Source: Lineus longissimus (Eukaryota; Nemertea; Pilidiophora; Heteronemertea; Lineidae). From it: a stretch of 64,000 bases of DNA. Location of the stretch: assembly GCF_910592395.1 (NCBI RefSeq), contig NC_088311.1:18044501-18108500 (forward strand). The letters are read 5' to 3'. This document shows, in pieces, positions 11,800-32,400 of this stretch. The position numbers and the translations under genes were made by a program. Within the stretch, counting starts at the first letter, position 1. Every line of letters begins with the position of its first letter. Under the pieces are notes generated by a model. The model saw only the letters and a list, made by a program, of their open reading frames with translations, had not been told where the DNA came from and did no database searches.

Positions 11800-13419
11800 T
11801 TTTATGTTGGGGTGGGGATTTTCTTCGGCTATGGTGATAGAAACATAGCGAATTTCTATTTCACACACGCTGCAGATCACCATGATGTTGAATTCGTTGA
11901 GTATTTTTGATGGAGGCCCTTTTCCAGCAATAAAGTATACAACGTAGTTGCGTTGCCTTGGCTGGTTCCCACATTTTTTTTGTGAGAATCGACGTTTTAA
12001 TTACATTGTGCCAGCTTGTATATGGTTAGGAATCTGCAAGCACTTCTGCCAAGCAATTTGAAGGGAAAATCATCAATATAATATTGTTGGGCAGTTATTG
12101 ATTGACAGGGAGGACCGAGGATGGGACACTTTTTCTGTCCTGTCCTGTAGTAGATTGGCTGGGAGATTAAATGCTGTATATGAGTATGAGTATAAATGCT
12201 GATCACTAATAACGATTTCCGCAAGTGTTGTGAGGTGGTTTTGGACAGGTCTTGGAAATTCTACAGTTACATTCAGTTTTGGTGAGATCTTCGTTTGGAG
12301 GTGTCATCCTGTACATTTGCATGCAATAGCATCTGCATAGTCATGATGTAACCATATGGGGGAAAAAATCGCTCCGCTTTTTGGTAAAAACGAATCGTTT
12401 GTTTCTGAGTAGGCTATAATATCCATGCATTGGGAAAACGAATCGCCCTGATTCTGAATATATAGCCTATGCTACATGTAGTGCTGCCATCTCCACTGGC
12501 AGTTCTTGTAGAATCGTCTGTTATTATCTAAAGTTACGAAGGCTGTCTACGGGAAATAAAACTGTATTTCCACCGACTTGACTTATCGGTCACAGGAATG
12601 ACATCTTGTCTGATCCCGGGGACAACAGAACCATTCCAATGTGTTTATCGAAACTGGTGTAAACGTTTGAAATATCCGAGGATGAAAAAATACCAACGCG
12701 CACTGTTTGAAATGATTTTTAAATCAAATCATCATGACAGGTACATGTACTTTGCTTCTGATTCTACCTGTTGCTACGGATGAAGTAGACACTGTCTGCT
12801 TAATTAATAGCCATTCGTCTGGGTGTGGCAAAAAGCAAGAGATTTTCGCGGCAGAATATTTTCGCGAACATGACCTACTCGCGAAAATAACCTGCACGTG
12901 CATTTTTTTTTCTACAGTAAATGTTTATCACACTTGTCGGCTTTACAATGTTTTTCTCCTATTCGAGAATGCAACTGTTGAATGTCAATTTGGAGTCTGC
13001 ATGCTTGTAATATCATGCCGATCGCCGCAAGCAAACGGTCTTTCTATAGGATGAATCCGTATATCTAGGAGGTTGCATGGCTCCTGGATATATATCACAA
13101 TTGAATTTTTGATTCTGATCAGAGCCGTATATGGTGATCCACATGTAAGAATTCGGCTTTGTTAATTTATAAGAGTCTTCGGGCAAATAACTCTTTTGTT
13201 GTGGTCGACTGGTCAAATTTTAATCATGGTCTTTCTCCTGTATGAATATGTTCGTAGATTTTATTTATGATAACTATATACTGTGATTTGATGTTTCTCA
13301 CAGGCAATTGGCCTTATAGTCCTATTGGAGATTTTATCACACTGACCGTACAGGTCGCGTACGTTTTGGTCGATTACAAGAAGTTGTGTGTGTGGACTTT
13401 GCAGCCACCACCATTTCAA
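11800..13419. other. Intergenic, nothing recognised
   Basis: Only short overlapping open frames without domain signatures. Repeated TTTTCGCG words near 12840-12895 look like a decayed dispersed repeat. Confidence 0.55.
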
Positions 13420-13448
13420 CAGAGTCTTTCATTTATTGAAAGACTCTG
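13420..13448. repeat. Perfect hairpin, copy B
   Basis: CAGAGTCTTTCA...TGAAAGACTCTG with a short centre. Its arms are the same sequence as the hairpin at 8459-8490, five kilobases away. Confidence 0.8.
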
Positions 13449-13872
13449 AGATCAACTTCACCAAGTGTGAATCACTTGTCCATGATCATATTACAGTACC
13501 GGTAGTGAAATTCTGCATACACAGATCTTGGAATCTGAGAAAGAATCCGAGAAAGCCCCACAGGTGTTTCAAACTTGAAATCCTGGTCAACTTCAAAGAA
13601 TCTTTCAACATTTCATGGTCAGTTTTACAGATACTGCGCATATCGCTCCCCCAAATTCGTGCCACAAATAAGAACTTGAATCTTTAAGCAATTTATTGGA
13701 GCTCTTTCATAACGAAGTGAACGCCAATTTCAAGGATGGGAGTCTGTTCTTTGTTTTCCAGAGAACTGCCTCCCGGGTTTTAAAGGGGCATTCACTTCAT
13801 TTTAAAGGAGTTCTAATTGCTTATGGTCAGCCCTTAAAGACCCCCTGGCCTCACCTCGGATCCTCCCGTTTT

Positions 13873-13928
13873 TGGTGCATATACATTACCACGCCATCAA
13901 TGGTGCATATACATTACCACGCCATCAA
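13873..13928 (+). repeat. Two perfect tandem copies of a 28-bp unit
   Basis: The unit starting TGGTGCATATACATTACC is repeated exactly once at 13901. It is a recent local duplication in non-coding sequence. Confidence 0.9.
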
Positions 13929-15340
13929 TAGCAAAATGAGTAAATAAACAAGGAATAATGAACAAGGCAAGTACATTTTTTATAGCAAAATAGCCATTTT
14001 TTAATCACCAAAATGTACATAAATATTATCAATGATATTTATTGTCATGTGCAATGTATGTACATGCACTATTCGTTGGGTCAAGTTTAAAATTTACATG
14101 TATAGTAAGACAGAGAATCTGCTAACTTGGCCTGTTAGTAAATTGTAGCACCAGCTATATACAATCACTGAATGTAATCAATTTAATCAAAATTGCACAT
14201 TTAACTTTAGTCCATTTTAAATGGCACACAGCAGGTTTTCTGAGTTTTCACAGATTCCACACTTGGCCAGAATACATTTTTGTGTATATGACAAAGAAAG
14301 AGCATTTTGAAGTAAAAAGTTGATAAATTTTCCCCCGCATTTTAGTTTTTTTTCGTATGCAGTTCAACTCCTCACAAAATGGACTATGGGAATCATACTC
14401 ATAACCGTGGCAATATGATGAAAATAGAGCATTGGGAAGAATCATGTATTTGACATACGTAATAATAATTATATGTAACAGCTCCGCTTAATTGAGGTCA
14501 CATTTACAAGGTTTTCTAGAAAATCTTAATCAGTATAAAATCATTTATTTCAATTATTACAATTAACTGTGATACACCATGAAGTATTTCAATCCACATA
14601 TTCTCATCTGATAATGCAAAACAAAGCAAAATGCACTTCAAAGATCTTGTCATTGAATTAACGAATGGAATGCAATATTTCTACAAACAATTATCACTGA
14701 TTTGAATAAATGTCTTTTATAACAACATTACAAAACAATATGACACAATTATAACATTGGGTAGAATCACATACTTGACATTACACATAACACCAATGCC
14801 TCCAACTTATGCAACACCAAAAACACTTTACTTCAGAAGTAGTGTGGTTTTGGTAACACCAATCCCTCCAATATATGTAACACCAGTGCCTCATGTAGGT
14901 CACATTCACAAGGTTTCTAGGAAGTATTAATTAGAATAAAATCATTTATTCTATCATTATAATTAACATTTATAGGCCATGAAGGGCCATCTACTTCTTA
15001 TTGCTACTTATTTTATCACTCGATAACCCAAAAAAAAGCAACGAATTTAAAAGATCTTGAAACTAAAAAAAAGGAATGCAATTTTTCTACAAACGAGTGT
15101 CACTGATTTGAATAATATAATACATACCTATACTCTGATCATGCAGAAAGAAATTATAGTTTCGATTACATTGCCAGCAATAAAGTGATGAATAAGTTAT
15201 AAATGCACTAGTATCAAGTGTGGTTCATTTCACAAGAATTTGAATCTAGGCCTACTTACAAAATTCCACTCATTAGCCATTTTCATTGAACTGATCTACC
15301 AAACCCACCAAGTACACAAACACCTGAACAAAAATCACAT
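13929..15340. repeat. AT-rich intergenic DNA with a diverged ~405-bp direct duplication
   Basis: About 14493-14715 and 14899-15115 share an ordered series of words: AGGTCACATT(T/C)ACAAGG, TAAAATCATTTATT, AAAGATCTTG, GGAATGCAAT and CACTGATTTGAATAA. The copies are clearly diverged with small indels. No coding frame is conserved between them. Confidence 0.65.
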
Positions 15341-15348
15341 AATTTGAA

Positions 15349-15470
15349 CCTTTTGAACCCTGCAGGCTGCAACAGCCACCTAAAATGTATACCGGTATCA
15401 GTCCAACAAACACTCTTGCGGTCTTTTTTAGAATTAAAAAAATACCCCCAGGAGCTTAGGGTTCAAAGGG
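15349..15470. mobile_element. Small TTAA-type miniature element
   Basis: The terminal arms CCTTTTGAACCCT (15349-15361) and AGGGTTCAAAGGG (15458-15470) are perfect inverted repeats. A TTAA follows the right end, while the left flank is TTTGAA, so the duplication is degenerate on that side. It is about 122 bp long and non-coding. Confidence 0.55.
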
Positions 15471-16299
15471 TTAATCCACCGTTTCCCAAACTCAGATTTA
15501 TTCAAATTCACAACATTCAAAAACTAACAATCATAATACATGTATACGCTATAAACAGTGACTATTGTCTTCTATATCAAAAATGCTTTATTAAAACAAC
15601 TTTAAATAAAATAACAATTTGAGTCCAAATAATTATTCCTGCACCAAATTATTTTTACAACTACAGTTACATTAAGATTACAAAGACACCATTAGCTGCC
15701 AGTTTTCGATGTGGACATTTCGACAAGTTTGTGTCACAGACATGTACACCTTCTTCAACAGTCGCCTACATGCTTTAACAATAAAGTCAAAATACATCTA
15801 CATGTATAACAATAGCTTACATTTATATTTGATTATCAAGTGGTTTTGTCATGATAAGATAATCTCAGTTGTTACCTAATAAAGAATCAGAAAATCTACA
15901 ATGTATGTACAACTTGCACTGAGTACATAATAATGGACTTCTCTTTCATTTAATATTATGGTCAGCGGTCTGTTTCATTTTAAGATTTTCAGCACAAGCG
16001 GTACATCAAACTGTTTTTTACGGTTATTCCATTGCAATGAGATAACCAATCCTGATGGCCTAGTGGGTCCACCTTGTGAGCGGAAGGGCGAATTATCATG
16101 GCCTACTGGTAACCTGGTTCTGATGCGACTGGTTGGTTAGCCGCCAGCTTGTTATTTGAAATGCCAGTTATATCAATTTATGCCGTTGTGCAGTTATTAT
16201 GCAAACGAATTTGCTGAAACTTGGTAGTTTTTTACTACACATTTGGAAACTTTCAAATTCAATTACAAATTTCCAATTTTTCACCAACAGCGTAGACCT
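15471..16299. other. Intergenic, nothing recognised
   Basis: AT-rich sequence with only short open frames. Confidence 0.5.
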
Positions 16300-16303
16300 T
16301 TAA

Positions 16304-16587
16304 CCTCTTGAATCCTGGCGACAGACCAGTCGGTCATTTTGAAATAACAACAGGTCGGTCTCAGTGATTTTTTTATTCCCTTGAGCTCGGACGCTAGTTT
16401 ATTGCTTGTTTTAGCGTGTTTGATATACAGTAGGGTCAGGTAGAGCATGCCTGGGTAGATGGTACCTTGGTACCGGACTTTGGAGGTTGTATGCGGGCGC
16501 TATGACATCGTGCAAGTCAGACCCAATTTGGCAACCACGCGACCACCCTGGGATCCTGGGATTTTTCAAGTTTTGGGATTCAAGAGG
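16304..16587. mobile_element. piggyBac-like miniature element flanked by TTAA
   Basis: TTAA (16300-16303), CCTCTTGAATCC, about 260 bp of interior, GGATTCAAGAGG, TTAA (16588-16591). Perfect TTAA duplications with CC-starting inverted repeats are the usual signature of piggyBac-superfamily non-autonomous elements. It has no open frame. Confidence 0.7.
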
Positions 16588-16993
16588 TTAAGGGAGAATA
16601 TAGACATAAAACGTTTTCAATAAAAGTCCCAGCTAACCCCGACCATCATTGTCAAGGACTCTGGGCACCATGCCAGAGCACCACTAGAACAACCCCTTCT
16701 GTTTCCTCTTTATTCTCAAACCAGTGCCCGTAAATCTCAATTATGCCCTGCGGACACACTGACTTGAAAAAACAAGTCTGTGTGAGAGTACCACATCAAG
16801 TTTTGATCATACACAAACATATCAAAATCAAATACCCAGAAGATTGTTTGAAATATTGTGAGCACTTAGTTAATGATAATCGGTCAATACGTGGGAGATA
16901 ATAAAGGGCATGGACAACCAATAGTCCACACCTTTCATAAGTTGCATAACCCACCCCTGAGGCTTATGATAACTGGGAGGCTGAGAACAGCGT

Positions 16994-17085
16994 CTTATCA
17001 AGGATCTTTATACGGATAAAACTCTGTAGAAAGAGGACGAATTTTGTGTACGTTTCTATCCGTATATGTAAGGATCTGTGATAAG
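16994..17085. repeat. Inverted repeat just downstream of the adenylate kinase gene
   Basis: CTTATCAAGGATCTTTATAC then GGATA is mirrored about 40 bases later by TATCCGTATATGTAAGGATC then TGTGATAAG. It starts about 120 bases beyond the likely poly(A) signal of the kinase gene. Confidence 0.6.
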
Positions 17086-17208
17086 TCCCTGATCTATCTA
17101 GGCCTATAAAAGTGGCTATCACCAACTTACTGACCGACGATAGTTTGACTAAGTTACTGACATATCACATGCAAGATGCACCAAATCATTAGAATAACAG
17201 TCACAACC

Positions 17209-17214
17209 TTTATT
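17209..17214 (-). promoter_or_regulatory. Poly(A) signal for the adenylate kinase gene
   Basis: AATAAA on the minus strand, 21 bases after the stop codon. If used, the 3' UTR would be unusually short. Confidence 0.4.
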
Positions 17215-17234
17215 AATAGCATACCCATCTTTCA

Positions 17235-26437
<9,203 letters not shown>

Positions 26438-26474
26438 GTTTGCGAAAAAAATTTGTCGCATGTGACGTCAAAGA

Positions 26475-29400
26475 ATGGAAACCAGGGTTAAGATAAAAAA
26501 GGACAGCATGAAAGGCCCAAAGACACCAAAAATTAATGTACGAGACACACCAGATGGTCACAGTGCAAAGAAAAGAGATGTAATGAAAATCAAGCCTAAT
26601 ACACCCGGTATGAAAAAGAAACAGACAAAAGTAAAAATAGAAATGTCCCTAACAGACCAACCAAGTGAAAAGAAGAAGAAGAGGCAGAAAGATGCACAAT
26701 CTGAAGAAAGTCCCAAGCTGAAAAAAAGGAAACATTCAGGTGATGCAAATGATGAAAACGTGGTTGCAGCGAAGTCTAAGGATGGAGATAAGAAAGAGAG
26801 GAAGAAAGCAAAAGTGAAGAAACATGATAGGACCTTGGAGGAAGCAGCTGTACAGAAGATGAGAGGAATGCCTGATGGCGCTGAGGTGGGAAAAGATGAT
26901 GCAGCGCAGAAGGGTGGGAGGAAAAAGTCTATGGAGAAGAAGGACAAGAAACCGTTAAAAGTGAGTAAAAATGTGAATGATAGAGGGAAGAGGTTAGTAG
27001 AGGGTATCTTCTCTACAACAATGTGTAATCTCACACTATCTAGGAATGTACATTTTTGTAAGAGATCATGCCAGCAACTTTCCTTGGGGATTCGGGCCTC
27101 TCTGCAGCTGATATTCCTCAGTAAGAGTGCTGCACTTGACTGGGCTGATAACTTCACATTCAATCATGATGTCAGACGTGAAAAACTGAAAAATGTAATT
27201 GTTTCCTACATGTACGTCATGATGTGATTGTTCCATGACATCTTGGTCGCTGACCATTCCAATAATTTCTATTTGCATTGGCGTCACTTGCAGTTACACA
27301 GTTTATTATACCCACTACATATCATTTTAGCGGTGTGGCGGAGGGGGGGGGGGCTGGTTGAGGCCCATTGCGTGGATCTTGCTGTCACAATCTACAAGTA
27401 CTGCATAACTGAAGTCTTTCAAGATCTCGGCTTACCGAGAAATTCATGTCTTAACTTCATATTATCGTTTAGGTTCTGAAACATGCTGTGAAAAACATCA
27501 AGATGTTCAAAAAGGACACGAAAGGCACAAAACGGAAACTTGAAGATGGACAAGAAGCAGGTAAGATTGACCATTTAATGCCCTTCAGTCCTCAAAGCAA
27601 ATCCTCTGATAGTCTCAGTCGAAACAGGTTTGCTATACTCAAGAACCTGACTATGGCTATACTCCAGATATATACAAACTTCCTTGATTATTCAATCCAG
27701 TCATGCACTGCATTCAAAGTGCTGGAAGCTGGTGCATATGAATTTGACAACACCTGGTTATTTCTTGCCCTTCAGTCCTTGGAGCAAATCCTCTGAACTG
27801 TTTTGGCTGTAGTGTACTCAAGAACCTGGGTATATACGTGTATGGCTGGATTTGACAAACCGAGTAAACACACTTTCTTGACTATATCATCCTGTCGGGT
27901 TTGGCATTACTCGAGAACCCAACTATGGATATTCTACAGAAAACATTGGATTTGCTTTCCAGGTGATGCGAAGAAACCAAAGTTGGTCGAAATGAAGAAG
28001 AAAGACAGAAAAGTAGCCAGGAAAGCGATGAAGAATAATTATGATGTCTCGCATAAGGCAAAGAGAATTTGGGAGGAACTCCGCAAGTAAGAATAACTTA
28101 GCACTTGCATCAACTCTGGCATGGACTGGTGGCATGTGTACACGTAGTTATGGTTACAATTACATGTCGATAAAGGAATTGTTTCCAATTCTGGTGTGTC
28201 ACTCCATCTCGGAAAAATTAGTTTTTTGTGCAGATTTGACCCCTCTCAGGACAGGTGTTCTTCTCCTCTAGAGAGCCTTCTGCCCCCCCAGGACCAAAAA
28301 CGCCCCTGAACTCTTGGAGCTGCACTCGGAGTGTTCAACCCTTATCCTTGAGAGCTATTATTTTGATGTTTTGAATCCGAATAACTTTGAGCTTCCTGAA
28401 CTGGATTCAGAGAATTAAACCAAATTCGTTCAAAAATATCCCCTTGGTATGGTTTATTGATGTACCGGTATTCAGATTGATGACCACCCTGGCTTCGTCT
28501 GTCTTTGTCAGTTTGCAGCTCCTGTGAAAAGCTATTTTGATTCTTTATTTCAGATTCAAGATACCTGATGAGAAGAAGAAAGCACTTTGTGATGAACTCT
28601 GTGAGCTTGTGAAGGGGAAATGCAAAGAGGTGGGTTGAGTCACGTCTGCCTGAAGAAGTTGATTTTTTCATACATTTGGTTCTGTGCCAACTACAATGGT
28701 GATGATAGGAGTGTAATAATAAGCACCTGAATTTGTCATACTTTCTACTATTCATATCAATATCCTTGCAAGAAGAAATGATATATATTTATGCCAGAAT
28801 TTAATGCAGTGCCAGCCATCAGTTTATGAGTCCTGGCAATTGCACTCATTTTTTCAGTTGGTTTTGTAAAGACAACTTGTAAAGTTTTAGCTGTGATGGG
28901 GCAGAAATAACTGTTGGGTCTCCGAGACCGTCAAATGGAGCTCAGATTCTGCCCCAAACCTTCAGCCAAAGCACCTCTGATTTAGGCCTACATTTTAACT
29001 CCACCCTCCCGGTGTCAATTTTAGTCCAGATTCCCACCAATGTGGTGTTAATGTCGTTATCCTCTCTCTTGGCAGTTGATATTTGCCCACGACACATGCC
29101 GAGTCATTCAGTGCCTCGTCAAGTATGGATCCACGGAACATCGCACAAAATTGTTTGAAGAATTAAAGGACGATATCCTGGAGATGATCAAGTGCAAATA
29201 TGCCAAGTTCTTTGTCAAGAAATTAATAAAATATGGGTAAGTTTGCTAGTTTTGAATGTTGATCATTATTGGTGGTGAAAGGCAATTCAGATTTGGAAGG
29301 TTGTAAAAAGTGTTACGACAAGGTTCATCAAGCTTGAAGTTTAGCAAAAACCAAGTTGGTCATGTTTTGAAAAAATGATGAAAATCTAAAAAAAAAGAAA

Positions 29401-32400
29401 ACCAATTTTGAGTAACAAGGTTATACTTAAAACAATATCTCTTCATCTTTTTTGCTAATGCAGTTAATTAATGCAAAATCTTCATTTCTTTTTAGCACAA
29501 AGCCACAGAAAGCATTAATCTTTAAAAGTTTTTATGGTAAAGTGCGGAAATTGGTCAGACATTCGGTAAGTTGCATGGAGATACGATGATTTTGTGATAC
29601 ACTAGGCCTGTTTTTAAATGAAAAGTTAAAGCTGCCGAGCATTTTGACCCCTTTATTTGACCAAAGTCCAATAAATGACACAGTAATGCTTGTTCGTCAG
29701 TTTCGAAATTTATTCGTTGCCTTTGAAAACCAAGCAGTTTTCCGCATTTGTCACAATATCACACTGTTGCGGGAAAAGACGCTTTTTGGTTGATCTTCAA
29801 TTTTTGCAATTACCACAAAGCACAGTTACCTTTTGTTATGGTCAGCACCTGACAAATTGATTAAAAATTTAAGTATTTTGGCAAAGAAAACAGAAGTTAA
29901 AAAAGTAAAAAAGGCCCCTTAGTGCCTTAGGTGGCACATGAGGCTTCCATCAGGGTCCTCTACTCAGGTCGGTTAGCAGCTTTCCGCCTGGCTGACTCCC
30001 ATGTGAAGCCCTTCTCTCGGAGTTCCTTCGTCTCCAGATTTCCTTCCGTCTGCCCCTCTTTCGCCTTCCTTGCGGCGTCCGCGTCGATGTACATGTAATG
30101 TCAAGTAATATCACATAGAAATGTTTGGAAAATCATCAGGATTAACTTTAGGTTTACCGTTCCAGGAAGCTTCGGAAATCCTAGAGTACTGCTACAATGA
30201 GTATGCCAATGCTGCTCAGAGAGCTGCAATGGTTGAGGAGTTCTACGGACCGAGTTTCGCCCTGTTCAAAACGGACGAGATCAGGACGTTAGACCAGTTG
30301 ATTGCCAGCGATCCAAACAAGAAGGACTCCATTCTTGGCAACATGAAAGAAGCTTTGCTACCACTGATTGACAAGTAAGTGTATCAGTGAAGTTGTCTTG
30401 AATGTTCTAGATTTGACCCAATTGTTCGGGAGACCAGCTGTGGTTACAACTGAGCCCTGCAGACCTCATCTCATTCACCTAGCAGACAAAAATGAATAGA
30501 GTAGTTTTGAATCTGGCAAATTCCATGTGGCTTCTTCTTTCAGGAATGTTCTCCAACACTCGATAGTTCACCGAATCTTTCACGAATTCTTCACTCATGC
30601 CAGCGCCAAAATGAAAGCTGTAAGTTGATGCGTTCTTCTTATCCAAGTTATTTTCTTCTAATATGATGATGACTATCTGGGCTGTTGTTAGCCCGGCATC
30701 ATTTTATCCAAGATTATTATGCATGATAAGAACACAGCTGGTTGAAAAAACTTCAACCCGTTTGCTGCCAACTTTGACTGTGGTAACAAGTCCTTGTGTC
30801 CCCATGTGCCAATTGCAACCCCAGTGGTGTTGGACAAATGACTCTGAGTTACATCGACGGCCCTGTGTTTACTGCCAAAAGATGGCATGTTAGAGCAGGA
30901 AGGAAGTTATCAATAGAGGTGCAGACAAAAGTTTGACCCATCACATCAAAAACCAGGCACATGTCGCTATGGGCTTGGCAGTTTGAGACGGACTGGTTGT
31001 TCATTTCACTGTTGTCTGCCTTTTGTGCGATCCGAGTTAAACAATTTCTTCCATTCTCTCCTGGTATTACCGGTATTTAGCCTTAATATCTTCTGTGCGA
31101 CAAGCGACTCTCGGTTGCTTTGACTGGTCACAAATGAGTTTGAAGACACCAAAGTCTAATCTTTAATGAATTGTAGGTCTTATTGCATACCATTGAATAT
31201 ATTTTCAATTATCTGTTTTCGGTTTGTACATGTAGTAATAGTAATAAATGTTAAAAATGCTTCTTTGTCTGAGTTTTGGGAAATTCAACTTGAACAAAAA
31301 TTGCTCAGAAACACCTTGCCGTCCTCTGTATTCTTCTGAGATTTTCTTGGCTTTGATATCATTTAAGGATATGGTAGAAGCCCTTAGGGAAAATATGGTT
31401 CATATGGTTCACACAAGAGATGGCGCGCGTGTCGGTATGATGTGTTTCTGGCATGGAACGGCTAAGGTGAGTAAATGGGGGCCAGTTCGAATCGAACTTA
31501 ATGACTGACTGGAAATTATTTCCCACGAATCATTGCTACATGTATGTCTGCATCATAAAATGATATTTCTCTCTGTAAGTGTGATGCCTTTTGTTTTTGA
31601 AACCATGATGATCGTGATTTTGCCATTATATTTGACAAAGTGTGAGCCAAACTTATTAGCTTGCAGTTGTGGTTTACTAGAATAGGGTGTGAAAATTGAC
31701 TTGTGCTGGATTTCGGGAACAACTACCGTGTAGAAAATAAAACTACATGCCATTTCTCTTCTTCTTTTTAAAATGTCTTTGCTGAAAATGTTCCGAAAAG
31801 TTCTTAACAGATTATTAAAAGCCTTAGGGATTTCCAAAAAAAGGGGAAACCTCTTTATTGTTACATTTAAAGTCGAAGGGATTTCAAAGAGAAATGTTTT
31901 CGTTATTTTCAAGGACCGCAAAGTGATAATCAAGAGTATGAAGCCTCATGTGTTGAAGATGGCCAAAGAGGAGCATGGCCACTTGGTCCTGTTGGCAATG
32001 TTCGACTCTGTGGATGACACCAAGCTTGTAGGAAAGGCCATCATTGAGGTAGGTTTTGTCTGGATTCTGATGGCAAAGGTTTGCGTGCCGAACTCTTGAT
32101 TGAGCTCCTGCCGTAACCCCTACGAACCACATTCTTATTAAGAGTTCAAAGGTTCAGTAATATGCATAGTAGTTGCCCCTTAAAATATTCTGGTAGTATT
32201 GGGATGCCGCAGCCATTCAAGCGAGTATTCTACGGAATAGCACTTTCCAAGAAACCGAACTGAACTTGGTTTGTAGGAAGTGCAGATTGGAAAGACCAAT
32301 ACCGGTATTCAAAATTAATATCAGGGCTTGTTATATCTGAGGTCATGGTTCCCTTCATCTGTTGGACATGTCTTCATGTGATAGATGGAGGGCCACTCTG

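Noticed and set aside
26558-27163. A 201-codon minus-strand open frame
   Set aside because: It lies opposite the Lys-rich first exon of PUM3; the Phe/Ser-rich product is the complement of AAG/AAA codons.
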